Assembly (NCBI GenBank): GCA_026014725.1
Contig: JAOZHV010000026.1
Location: forward strand, 62,001 to 126,000
Direction: 5' to 3'
Length of the DNA: 64,000 nt
DNA from: Candidatus Bathyarchaeota archaeon
Lineage (GTDB): Archaea > Thermoproteota > Bathyarchaeia > Bathyarchaeales > Bathycorpusculaceae
The notes beneath the pieces are model-generated. The model was not told where the DNA came from. It saw only the letters and a program-made list of their open reading frames with translations, and did no database searches. Below, piece after piece: positions 35,968 through 43,814 of this stretch (its first letter is position 1; each line of letters opens with the position of its first letter). A program made the position numbers and the translations under genes.

Positions 35968-37263
35968 GTGATTGCTATTTCAAGAAATGACAACAAACAT
36001 ATAGTTGCTATTGTAGGCACAGATACTATTTCATCTACTGTTTCACCAACCGCTTCAGTAGCTATTATCCATTGTAACTTATCAAAACAGTTATCTCAAA
36101 AATATATTGTGCATGTTTACTCTCAACGGGGAAGCAATCAGGTTGAGATGAGTTTAGACGGACTGGTTAAGCATCATCATATTTCTAGTAGGTTTGATTA
36201 TTTAACAAGATATTTTATTTCAGTAGTTGCAAAACAAATAACAAAATTTACACAAGTTTTTTCCAGAAAGCCATTTTATTTATCTCTTTTTAATGATTTT
36301 GTTTATGCTCTCCGAACGGCCAAAAGCATTAAAGTTGAAAAATGCAACATAGTTCAAATTGCTGAAGAAACCCAACTGATACCTTTTATAAAAATGATAA
36401 ATCCTAAGACTAAAATCGTTTTATCAATGCACAGTGAATTGTTGACTCAACTCGATAGAAAAACAATGACTAATAGGCTTAAGCAAGTTGATTTTATAAT
36501 TGGATGTAGCGATCATGTAACTAAGAAAATCGTTAAATGCTTTCCTCAGTTTAGTATCAAATGTCAAACGATTAATAATGGGGTTAATATAAAACTCTTC
36601 AAACCTTTAGAAAATAAACTTGCGTCTAAAAGAATTTTGTATGTTAGCAGGGTGACACCAGAAAAAGGTTTGCATGTTCTTATCGAAGCTTTAGCTCGAG
36701 TGGTTGAGATATTTCCCGAAACACATCTAAATGTTATTGGTTCAAAAGTAATGTGGTTACCTGAATATTTTATTAATCTGAGTGAGGAACCAAAAGTAAA
36801 AGAGCTACTATCGTTTCATGCTAAGGGACGGTCAGGTTATCTAGATTACCTGCAAGAAAGAATTTTGGAGCTTAATCTTACAAATAATGTTACTTTCCAC
36901 GGTGTTATTCCTCATGAGAATTTAATTTCATATTATCAGAATTCTGACCTGTTCGTTCTTCCTTCCTTTAGTGAAGCGTTTGGTATGGGCTTAATTGAAG
37001 CTATGGCCTGCGGATTGCCTGTGGTAGCTACCGACGTTGGTGGAATTCCAGAAGTAGTTGAGCAAGGAAAAACTGGATTATTGGTTGAATCCGGTGATTC
37101 GGGCGCTCTTGCTAAAGCTATTTTAGATATTTTTTCAGACGGTAAAATGAGAATTAGGATGAGTGAAGCAGCACGAAAGCGTGCTGTAAAGCTATTTTCT
37201 TGGGAAAAGATTGCAAATGATGTCTCTCAAATTTACGAGTCTTTAACAAAGTTTGATAATTAA
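35968..37263 (+). CDS. Family 4 glycosyltransferase
   Basis: GT-B enzyme of 431 residues with a full donor lobe: RILYVSRVTPEKGLHVLIEA, NNVTFHGVIPHENLISYYQN and PSFSEAFGMGLIEAMACGLP, with the E-x7-E retaining motif. The acceptor lobe begins HIVAIVGTDTISSTVSPTAS. GTG 35968 sits inside AGGTGAGTG, so the exact start is uncertain by a few codons. The 94-bp upstream gap is AT-rich with no other feature. Confidence 0.87.
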   Translation: MIAISRNDNKHIVAIVGTDTISSTVSPTASVAIIHCNLSKQLSQKYIVHVYSQRGSNQVEMSLDGLVKHHHISSRFDYLTRYFISVVAKQITKFTQVFSRKPFYLSLFNDFVYALRTAKSIKVEKCNIVQIAEETQLIPFIKMINPKTKIVLSMHSELLTQLDRKTMTNRLKQVDFIIGCSDHVTKKIVKCFPQFSIKCQTINNGVNIKLFKPLENKLASKRILYVSRVTPEKGLHVLIEALARVVEIFPETHLNVIGSKVMWLPEYFINLSEEPKVKELLSFHAKGRSGYLDYLQERILELNLTNNVTFHGVIPHENLISYYQNSDLFVLPSFSEAFGMGLIEAMACGLPVVATDVGGIPEVVEQGKTGLLVESGDSGALAKAILDIFSDGKMRIRMSEAARKRAVKLFSWEKIANDVSQIYESLTKFDN

Positions 37264-37277
37264 ACGTTATAGACTAT

Positions 37278-38126
37278 TTGTATATTATAAGTTTGTTAAC
37301 TTGGATGTTGTATATGAATATTCTTCGATTTAGACTACTAAAGTTATACAAGCTTATACTAAGCAACCGTACGAGAAATAATAATATAGAGTCTATCAAA
37401 AAATGTATAGTAGTCTTTGCTCCTCATCCTGATGATGAGACGCTTGGTTGTGGTGGAACTATTTTAAAGCAAATTAGAGCAGGTTCCCAAGTTAAGATAG
37501 TTTTTATGACTGATGGAGCAAATTCTCACTCACACATAATTTCTTCTGAAAAGCTTGGGCTTATCCGTGCTCAGGAGGCAATCGCTGCAGGTAAGAAACT
37601 TGAGGTGAGTGAAAGTAACCTTATTTTTCTCGGTTACCGAGATAGTGATTTATGTCGAGATATTAATGACGCTGTTAAAAAAGTTCAATTGATTCTTAAA
37701 GAGTCACAACCTGATGAAATCTTTATCCCTCATGAGAAAGAACCAATAACAAATGATCATTTTGCCACTCATAGAATAGTTTCATTAGCTTTGAAAAACT
37801 ATAAAAAAAGAGTGATTGTATCAGAATATCCTGTCTGGCTTTATTATCATTTTCCTTGGGTTCAATTTCAAGCCAAAGACGCTTTAGGCTGTCTAAAGCA
37901 TATGTTTTTTTCAAGTTTTCATTTAATAGTGGATTTCCGCTTTTCGGTCTATGTTGGTGATGTGATTAGCCTCAAACGGTTGGCGTTGCAAGAGCATAGG
38001 TCTCAAATTACCCGTCTTTTTCCTCATCCACGTTGGCAAACGTTAGGCGATTTATCAAACGGCGAGTTTTTGGAATGTTTCTTTCAAGATTATGAGCTTT
38101 TTAATCGATACGTACTTAATAAATAA
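37278..38126 (+). CDS. PIG-L family deacetylase
   Basis: Second PIG-L protein of the cassette, 282 residues. The metal motif is VFAPHPDDETLGCGGTIL, then VFMTDGANSHSH and IPHEKEPITNDHFATHRIV. The sequence differs clearly from the first PIG-L, so they probably act on different substrates. The frame opens at TTG 37278. ATG 37314 is an in-frame alternative that still leaves the whole domain. Its stop lies just before an aldo/keto reductase scrap, marking a recombination scar. Confidence 0.84.
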   Translation: MYIISLLTWMLYMNILRFRLLKLYKLILSNRTRNNNIESIKKCIVVFAPHPDDETLGCGGTILKQIRAGSQVKIVFMTDGANSHSHIISSEKLGLIRAQEAIAAGKKLEVSESNLIFLGYRDSDLCRDINDAVKKVQLILKESQPDEIFIPHEKEPITNDHFATHRIVSLALKNYKKRVIVSEYPVWLYYHFPWVQFQAKDALGCLKHMFFSSFHLIVDFRFSVYVGDVISLKRLALQEHRSQITRLFPHPRWQTLGDLSNGEFLECFFQDYELFNRYVLNK

Positions 38127-38130
38127 TATT

Positions 38131-38244
38131 TTGAAATTAACTAGCAAAGAATATGGAAAAACTAAAGCTCAAATAGCCCTTAACTGGTTAATTGCTCAGG
38201 ATAATATTATTGCCATACCAAAAGCGGTCTCGGTTGACGACTTA
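38131..38244 (+). pseudogene. Aldo/keto reductase remnant
   Basis: About 38 codons match the C-terminal part of aldo/keto reductases: KEYGKTKAQIALNWLIAQDN then IIAIPKAVSVDDL. The full protein would have about 280 residues and the rest is absent. Upstream the frame runs straight into the PIG-L coding end, and after DDL the family similarity stops. Nothing suggests it makes a working enzyme. It is a leftover from gene loss or from the join at this edge of the cassette. Confidence 0.7.
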
Positions 38245-38320
38245 GTTCACTTGCCTTTGAAAGACTCACTGAGAGCTATATACTCGTTTCACCATTTTAA
38301 AGTTAAATGGAAGCGAAAAA

Positions 38321-39535
38321 ATGGTTTCTATTGGCACAAAAGCATCCAAACCTTGTCCATTATGCGGAGAAGACAAATCGATAATCTTTTTTGAAATGCA
38401 CAATATCCCTTGTAATTGCAATCTCCTTTGGCAAACCAGAGAGGAAGCCATCAATTGCCCCAAGGGCGATTTAACATTAGGATATTGCCCTTCTTGTACG
38501 TTTATTGCCAACTACACCTTACAACCTGAAAAAAATCAGTATATAGGCCAATATGACAATTCACTTTATCACTCCCATTTGTTTCAGTATTTTGCGAAAA
38601 ATAAAGTTCAAAGTTTAATTGATAAGTATAATTTGCATGGTAAAACTGTTATGGAAGCGACAGTTGGTAAGGTTGATTTTTTATCCTTTTTCTGTTCTTT
38701 GGGTTCAAATAAGGGGATAAAATTCGATACTTCTTTCATCAATTCTTTAGAAGGCTCTAAAAAAGATATCATACCTGTTGATTATAATAGTTTAACTGAG
38801 GATAGCGATTCAGGCAGAGCTAACAATGAGCCAGTAGACTTTGTTTTCTCCTACCATGAACTTGAACACGCAAATTCACCAAGGCACTTTCTAAATATAT
38901 TAAAAGAAAGGATAGGGAAGAACTCTGAGACCATTTTCTATATTTCTGTACCACATATTATTAAAGCATTTCATGAGGGTGATTTCACCGACGTAATATA
39001 TGAACATCCGTCTTATTTTACCAGTTCAGCTCTATTACTTCTCTTTACCTCTTGTGGCTATAATATAATAGATATTCGAGAGGAAACAGGTGTTTTCTCT
39101 AGTTCATTAAGCGTCGTTGCTTCGTTGAATAAAGACTTGTTTCCAAAATTTGATAAAAATCATGAGTTAGAACCTATAGAAAAAGCAACATCAGAATTTG
39201 GTATTAAAACAAAAATGCTGATGACAAACGCTACTCGCAATATCAAGCATCTGCTAGATCAAGGTAAGCGAATAGTTATGTGGGGTGCAGGAGCAAGGGG
39301 GGTCACACTTCTAAACATATTCAAGGATGATAGAATCAAGTACGTAATTGATATAAACCCAAGCAAACAAGGGAAGTTCCTTCCAGGTACAGCACAAAAA
39401 ATAATGGCGCCTGATTTCTTGGTAACCTATAAACCTGATTATGTTTTTATTGCAAACTCGGTTTACAAAGAAGAAATTGCAAAGCTATTAAGAGATTTAA
39501 ATGTCAAAAGCGAGCTATTGACACTTACCGATTGA
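38321..39535 (+). CDS. C-methyltransferase-like protein with weakened SAM site
   Basis: Paralogue of the enzyme at 33149, 404 residues. Zinc ligands are in PCPLCGEDKS and LGYCPSC. The C-terminal domain has VMWGAGARGVTLLN and KQGKFLPGTAQKI, matching the other copy. The SAM loop is VMEATVGKVDFLSFF in place of the expected glycine/Asn-Asp pattern, and the YHEHFSYFS-like block is IYEHPSYFTS. It may have changed function or lost methylation activity. It is the last gene of the cassette before the DUF1616 protein. Confidence 0.78.
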   Translation: MVSIGTKASKPCPLCGEDKSIIFFEMHNIPCNCNLLWQTREEAINCPKGDLTLGYCPSCTFIANYTLQPEKNQYIGQYDNSLYHSHLFQYFAKNKVQSLIDKYNLHGKTVMEATVGKVDFLSFFCSLGSNKGIKFDTSFINSLEGSKKDIIPVDYNSLTEDSDSGRANNEPVDFVFSYHELEHANSPRHFLNILKERIGKNSETIFYISVPHIIKAFHEGDFTDVIYEHPSYFTSSALLLLFTSCGYNIIDIREETGVFSSSLSVVASLNKDLFPKFDKNHELEPIEKATSEFGIKTKMLMTNATRNIKHLLDQGKRIVMWGAGARGVTLLNIFKDDRIKYVIDINPSKQGKFLPGTAQKIMAPDFLVTYKPDYVFIANSVYKEEIAKLLRDLNVKSELLTLTD

Positions 39536-39576
39536 TAAGATATCAAGTAAAATTAAAAGCGCTGATTTAGGTAAGC

Positions 39577-40467
39577 TTGGTTGACTTGACTGAAACCGAA
39601 AAAAATGATGCTGACAGACTTAGTAAAGCAATCTTAAGGATTGTTAATGATCAGAAACCAGATACGATGAGGCAACTAGTATATCTTGTCTCCAAAGAGA
39701 CTGGTGTTGCAGAAGAAAAGATTGTTACTGTAATCCAAAAATTGGAAGATGAGAAAAAAATTGAATTTGCTGAATTATTATTTCCGCAGGCTCTCAATGA
39801 ATACGTTTTCTCCTTTAGAGGAACATGGTTTTGGTTGACGATTAGTCTTTTAATAGTTGCAACCTTTTCAATTTTTATGATTCCTGAAAACTTTTTCCCT
39901 TTAAGTTATATACGTAACTTTTTTGGGCTTCTCTTTGTTTTGTATTTACCTGGGTATTCGTTAATCAAGACTCTTTATCCGATAAGTGTGCCTTTAAAAA
40001 CGAGCTCCTTAACTTTAGACTCAATTGAACGTATAGTATTAAGTTTAGGCTTAAGTTTAGCAGTTACTCCAATAGTGGGTTTGATGCTTTACTATACACC
40101 TTGGGGTCTAGGCCTTACGCCCATTACATTGAGTCTTCTTTTTGTAATTGCTGTTTTTGCTACGTTAGGGGTTTTGCGTGAATATCAAGCAAGGAAAGCC
40201 TTGTTTTTGAAAAGGGTTATAGCTGTAACTGAATACGAGCTTGCTGATAACATTCTTAGGTTCTTTGCTACTCAGGGATTTGTGAAAAAACGGCGAGTTA
40301 TAGTTAAGGAGATACTTGTTGCTGGGATAACCGCCATAGATAGTCATGATAATGAATTAAGTGTTACACATAATGGTGTTACCAACATTTTTTTAATGAG
40401 TAACGCTAAATCATGTAGCAGTTTACGTGATAAAATGCGGGATATGATAGTTGATGGAACAAAGTAA
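39577..40467 (+). CDS. DUF1616 N-terminal membrane half fused to a PH-like domain
   Basis: A 296-residue protein in three parts. Residues 1-65 are helical and HTH-like (DADRLSKAILRIVNDQKPDT). Residues 85-210 match the four-helix N-terminal half of DUF1616 (YLPGYSLIKTLYP, SIERIVLSLGLSLAVTPIVG, YYTPWGLGLTP). The normal DUF1616 ectodomain is missing; instead residues 215-290 form a PH-like domain (RVIAVTEYELADNILRFFA, then GVTNIFLMSNA). That domain recurs in the next gene. The missing ectodomain half occurs at 16131. TTG 39577 has AGGT upstream. The gene overlaps the next by 17 bases. Confidence 0.75.
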   Translation: MVDLTETEKNDADRLSKAILRIVNDQKPDTMRQLVYLVSKETGVAEEKIVTVIQKLEDEKKIEFAELLFPQALNEYVFSFRGTWFWLTISLLIVATFSIFMIPENFFPLSYIRNFFGLLFVLYLPGYSLIKTLYPISVPLKTSSLTLDSIERIVLSLGLSLAVTPIVGLMLYYTPWGLGLTPITLSLLFVIAVFATLGVLREYQARKALFLKRVIAVTEYELADNILRFFATQGFVKKRRVIVKEILVAGITAIDSHDNELSVTHNGVTNIFLMSNAKSCSSLRDKMRDMIVDGTK

Positions 40468-41365
40468 AGATAACCCAGAGTCGCTTCTGCCTAGAAGAGT
40501 CTTTGCTGTTTCTGATTTTGAGATTTCCAACGGCGTTTTAAAGTTCTTCAACGTCAAGGGTTTGTTCAAGAAGAAGGTGATTGTGGTAAGAGAGATACCG
40601 ATTGATGAGATAGGCAGTGTGGAGAGTTATTGGAATGAGCTAAGCATAACTTGGAATGGGGTTACAAACATTTTTTTCAAGAAGAATAGCTTTGAATCTT
40701 TCAGTGAGCTCCGTGATAAAGTTCGGTTGCTCATCGACGAGAATCAGAAAGTATTGCAGGAAAAAGAAGCTTCTCGTCTTAGGGGTGTTGAACTTGCGAT
40801 GATGGTTGGCGCTGTCTTGCCTGTTGTTGATGCGGTTTTTGATGTTTTGAGGGGATTGCATGTGAAAAAGATTGATTGGTCTCCAATTGAGGCTCAATGG
40901 AGCCCTGTGGGTAAAAGTTGGAATTTCGAGACCCAAAATTTACATCCGCTTTCCTTAGATTTATCTTTGATGTCTGATTCAATAGCTTTGCAGTCGTCTA
41001 AGAAGGTTGCTAAGGAAGGTTTTGTTGTTTTAAAGTTGATTCGTGGGTACTTTGATGGTTTGAAGGTAGCGGATGATTTTTCAGATGTTCATCCGAACTT
41101 TAAGGATGCAATGGCTTTGGTTGATGCTTATTTTGCTCTTAATGATGTTTTCTTGGGAAAAATTGTGGGCGACAAAAATGTTGTGAAAGAATGTGGTTTT
41201 CTTGAGGGCTTACTGCAAAAGTTAGGTGATGAAACAAACTTTAAAGTTAATTTTGAAGAGCTCAATGCTTGTGTTGGTCGCCTTGATGTTGGGGTTGATG
41301 TTGAAGGTGTTGTTGGAGAAGTCCGGGCAATTTTTAAGGAACAGTTGTCACAAATGGTAGCTTGA
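40451..41365 (+). CDS. PH-like domain protein, cytoplasmic
   Basis: About 304 residues without signal peptide or clear membrane helix. Residues 13-95 (RRVFAVSDFEISNGVLKFF, then ELSITWNGVTNIFF) are clearly homologous to the C-terminal domain of the preceding DUF1616 protein. A Lys/Glu coiled stretch and a helical C-terminal domain of about 190 residues follow, with no family I can name. The start (TTG 40451 or ATG 40454) lies inside the previous gene, so translation is coupled. The two proteins probably act together at the membrane. Confidence 0.65.
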   Translation: MMEQSKDNPESLLPRRVFAVSDFEISNGVLKFFNVKGLFKKKVIVVREIPIDEIGSVESYWNELSITWNGVTNIFFKKNSFESFSELRDKVRLLIDENQKVLQEKEASRLRGVELAMMVGAVLPVVDAVFDVLRGLHVKKIDWSPIEAQWSPVGKSWNFETQNLHPLSLDLSLMSDSIALQSSKKVAKEGFVVLKLIRGYFDGLKVADDFSDVHPNFKDAMALVDAYFALNDVFLGKIVGDKNVVKECGFLEGLLQKLGDETNFKVNFEELNACVGRLDVGVDVEGVVGEVRAIFKEQLSQMVA

Positions 41366-41489
41366 CTCGATCATTTTTTATAATCGTTCCTTATATGCTT
41401 TTTTTTGAAAGTTTGCTTTTTTTTAATTTGTTTTTTATGTTTTCTTTCAAAGTGTAGCGGTCGCTATTTTATTTTAGCGTTTTACAGGG

Positions 41490-41864
41490 TTAATTGTTTG
41501 TTTTAATTATTTTTGGGCGGAAATGTACTGCTTTTGAGATGCGACGTTTTTTCAGCCATCCCATTCGCGACAGTTGATTTAAATAGTTGCTCTCTATTGC
41601 TCTGCACCTTCCCGTCAAGTTTGACACTTGCACAGCATCGCATTCTCCCTTTGCTGCCACCACAACGTAGGTTTTTCTTAGGTGGTCTGGCAGGCTTATG
41701 AGTTCGCTTTCGGGAATTTGGATTTGTGGCGGGTTTAGGTTTGAAAAGCTTTTTTCTATATCGTCAAGTCGCTTTCTCATGTTCATCATTTCTTTGAAGA
41801 TTTGTTCAAGTATTGATCTTCTGACCAGTTTGATGCGCCCCTTGTTTTTATCGAGTGAGCGCAC
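41490..41864 (-). CDS. Winged-helix DNA-binding protein
   Basis: About 124 residues from GTG 41864. The N-terminal third is a charged coiled stretch (IFKEMMNMRKRLDDIEKSFS). The C-terminal part is a winged helix: LPDHLRKTYVVVAAKGECDA, then VSNLTGRCRAIESNYLNQLS and MGWLKKRRISKAVHF. It is probably a transcription regulator. The 124-bp gap between it and the previous gene (convergent stops) holds only T-rich DNA, suited to termination. A later internal ATG start near 41787 is possible. Confidence 0.7.
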   Translation of the reverse strand: MRSLDKNKGRIKLVRRSILEQIFKEMMNMRKRLDDIEKSFSNLNPPQIQIPESELISLPDHLRKTYVVVAAKGECDAVQVSNLTGRCRAIESNYLNQLSRMGWLKKRRISKAVHFRPKIIKTNN

Positions 41865-42036
41865 GTAAGATAGAAAAGTGATTTAACGGTTTTTGAGAAT
41901 GTAGTTTTAGTGGTTTGTGAATCGGGTTTTGCTTTTGGTGAAGCCGATTTTGCTTGTTTTGAGAAGTTAAGCTTGCAAGCGCTAATATTAAAAAATGTGC
42001 TTTTTCTTTTTGCGGGAAAATGGATTGGTGTTGTTT

Positions 42037-42501
42037 TTATGCTGTTCCTGTGATGGCTATTTGGACGTTGAATGATGTTATTCCGCTGATGCTTGAGGAT
42101 ACCGTTAATGTAAGTGTTGCTGCTGTGGATTGCCCGGGTGCTAGTGTGGTTCCTTGTTTGTTCCATGTTACTGTTATAGGGCCATTGGCGCTTGTTGGGT
42201 TCCAGTTGCTTGTTGTCATGCCAAGTGTTAATGTTGCTGTGCCTTGCGTGTTTTTGAGGTATACATTTTTTGTTACGGTTCCGCCTGGTGATAGTGAGCC
42301 CCAATCTAGTGCTGTTAAGGGAACTGTGCATGCGCTGTCAGAGTACACGCCTAAGCTTGAGGAAGGGGTAGATGTTGTTGTGATTAGTCCTGATGAGTTT
42401 ATGTTTATACTTACATTTGTTGCTGAGTATGCTGTTAGTGTCAGTGCCAAACTGATTAAAATAATTGCTAATACGGTTATTGCAGGGATTTTTGTTTGCA
42501 T
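42037..42501 (-). CDS. Membrane-anchored or secreted beta-sandwich protein, paralogue of 14114
   Basis: A 154-residue protein with an N-terminal hydrophobic helix (IPAITVLAIILISLALTLTA), then NVSININSSGLI and a Thr/Ser-rich beta domain. Long identical stretches with the protein at 14114 include MTTSNWNPTSANGPIT and SGITSF. ATG 42501 is well placed. The 172-bp gap downstream is T-rich with no gene. The pair brackets the glycan cassette, which suggests they are glycan-bearing surface proteins or edges of an ancestral duplication. Function unknown. Confidence 0.75.
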   Translation of the reverse strand: MQTKIPAITVLAIILISLALTLTAYSATNVSININSSGLITTTSTPSSSLGVYSDSACTVPLTALDWGSLSPGGTVTKNVYLKNTQGTATLTLGMTTSNWNPTSANGPITVTWNKQGTTLAPGQSTAATLTLTVSSSISGITSFNVQIAITGTA

Positions 42502-42673
42502 TTATTTTTTCTTCCTCTCTCTGAGAAGACAGCGTGGGTCCAGACTTTGAATTTCAGTGTTAATGAGAGCAACAGAAATACACTGAAGGGGAAAAATGGG
42601 CGTTTCGAAGCTAATTTAAGTGCAGTGAACTAAACTGAGTGCTTCCACGCTGCATATTTCAATGCCGCGGCGG

Positions 42674-42705
42674 ATTGTGTATTTTGGTAATATCACACAC
42701 ACAAT
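42674..42705. promoter_or_regulatory. Inverted repeat upstream of a winged-helix gene
   Basis: ATTGTGT at 42674-42680 and ACACAAT at 42699-42705 form a 7-bp inverted repeat with an 18-bp spacer, about 42-73 bp before GTG 42747. This is a possible autoregulatory site. The rest of the 245-bp gap between 42502 and 42746 shows no ORF. Confidence 0.35.
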
Positions 42706-42746
42706 CATTTAGAGTCAAAAATGGTTTTATGCTGTAGGGAGGACAG

Positions 42747-43049
42747 GTGAAGAACCCCAAAACAAAGTTAGAACTGTACGTGGAAATCCTGCGGTCGCTA
42801 GAAAAACAAGAGTTAACAAGACTAGCTGACATTGAACAGAAAATTAATGTGGGCAATCAGGCGTTAAGGCACGCTTTGACTTTTCTTGAAAAGCAAAATT
42901 TTGTCAAAAAATTAAACGTAGATAACAGAATCGTTTACAAAAACACCCCAAGAGGCGAACGCGTAACTAAATATTTTAGTCAACATGAACAGGAAGGCAA
43001 CTATCTGATTCCTGACAACACAACCTACACCAGCACCGCCTCCCCCTAA
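42747..43049 (+). CDS. Winged-helix DNA-binding protein, HTH_45-like
   Basis: A 100-residue winged helix: LELYVEILRSLEKQELTRLA, IEQKINVGNQALRHALTFLE (recognition helix) and the wing VYKNTPRGERVTKYF. GTG 42747 follows GGGAGG at four bases, a strong SD. It is likely a local regulator and has an inverted repeat upstream. The tail after residue 85 is Thr/Ser/Pro-rich and probably disordered. Confidence 0.8.
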   Translation: MKNPKTKLELYVEILRSLEKQELTRLADIEQKINVGNQALRHALTFLEKQNFVKKLNVDNRIVYKNTPRGERVTKYFSQHEQEGNYLIPDNTTYTSTASP

Positions 43050-43205
43050 CCGACTCCCTGTCAATTACTTTTTTGCCTAATAGAGGCTGAGGAAGAGGCT
43101 TCTTTGACCGATGAGGAAAGGCTGAATCGTTTTTGGGGCATTGATTTTTGCTCGGTCTTTGGCTTGGGCATTCTTTCGGAGAAAGCGAAGCAGCGCTTGA
43201 AAAGC

Positions 43206-43359
43206 ATCGACAAATAAAATCATCCCTTGCAAAATTTATAAGATGAGTATAGATTAGCGTATGTTCAATGTGTTTATGCCCAAGTTGGTGTTTGACTAAG
43301 AGAATGTCTTTTGTTTTGGCATAAAGCATGGTTGCATAATAGTGCCTTAAATCGTATGG
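43206..43359 (-). pseudogene. Tyrosine recombinase (integrase) C-terminal relic
   Basis: Minus-strand reading from 43359 gives PYDLRHYYATMLYAKTKDIL, then VKHQLGHKHIEHTLIYTHL. It keeps the Arg-His, the LGH box and the catalytic Tyr context of tyrosine recombinases. The N-terminal three quarters are gone, and in-frame stops lie immediately upstream. After THLINF the similarity ends. It sits 38 bp from the 3' end of tRNA-Ala, a usual integration site, so a mobile element probably once entered here. Confidence 0.7.
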
Positions 43360-43396
43360 TTAGGTGATTCAAAAAGGGGGCGAGCGGACGTAAAAG

Positions 43397-43471
43397 TGGA
43401 CCGAGCGGGATTTGAACCCGCGGCTTCCGCGTTGCGAACGCGGCGATCATACCCGACTGATCTACCGGCCC
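43397..43471 (-). tRNA. tRNA-Ala (anticodon CGC)
   Basis: A 75-nt cloverleaf read on the minus strand from 43471. The acceptor stem GGGCCGG pairs with TCGGTCC and has the G3-U70 pair that identifies alanine tRNAs, with A73 as discriminator. The anticodon stem-loop is CCGCG-TTCGCAA-CGCGG (anticodon CGC, reads GCG). The T arm contains GGTTCAAATCC. There is no intron and CCA is not encoded. The gap from 43472 to 43581 shows no gene and no clear TATA box. Confidence 0.95.
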
Positions 43472-43581
43472 ACGATGGTGGTTTGCTGAGGGAAAAACAC
43501 CGCTGTGAGAGGATTTAGAGCTTTCGGTGGCTTTGGGGCTGGAGTTGTTTTGGCGCAAGCAGTTTCTTTAAATGCAGTCGG

Positions 43582-43644
43582 GCATATTTGGAGCCTATTA
43601 GAAACTCTATGTTGAAACCATAGAGGGGTAGGCTCTATTGGCGC
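43582..43644 (+). repeat. Intergenic repeat family A, copy 1
   Basis: A 63-bp unit beginning GCATATTTG and ending CTATTGGCGC. It folds as nested perfect stems: the outer GAGCCTA (43591-43597) with TAGGCTC (43629-43635), and the inner CTCTATG (43605-43611) with CATAGAG (43619-43625) around a 7-base loop. Similar units lie at 45452-45512 (same strand) and 55541-55603 (opposite strand). No ORF is carried. Confidence 0.75.
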
Positions 43645-43665
43645 TTTTCCAAGCCATTAGCATGT

Positions 43666-43787
43666 CGGTTTACTGCGACCATACGCTACTACGACCATTA
43701 CGGAAAGCCATTGCCTTTTAGGGGTTGGTCGTGGTAAAAACTGCCAAGAATACATCAGCCAGCGCCTTGATGGTCGTAGTAAAACCG
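43666..43787. mobile_element. Miniature inverted-repeat element, 122 bp
   Basis: The ends are CGGTTTACTGCGACCAT (43666-43682) and, inverted, CGGTTTTACTACGACCAT (43770-43787). Two more copies of the TAC-x-RCGACCA motif inside also face each other, so the unit is a nested inverted repeat without coding capacity. It lies between repeats A and B here, whereas at 55.4-55.6 kb A and B are separated by only about 37 bp with no such unit. That suggests insertion. No transposase is seen. Confidence 0.5.
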
Positions 43788-43814
43788 CACTGTACACCGC
43801 ATTCAAATGTTTTT

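Noticed and set aside
41513-41701. Plus-strand ORF opposite the winged-helix gene
   Set aside because: Shadow of the minus-strand regulator, with no coherent protein features.
42020-42550. 176-residue plus-strand ORF opposite the 42501 surface protein
   Set aside because: The minus-strand frame has a signal helix and a clear paralogue at 14114; the plus frame is its shadow.
43104-43217. 37-codon plus-strand ORF (LTDEERLNRFWGIDF) after the winged-helix gene
   Set aside because: No SD and no recognised family, and it overlaps the integrase relic on the other strand. It is in frame beyond the winged-helix stop codon, but there is not enough support to call it a gene or an extension.
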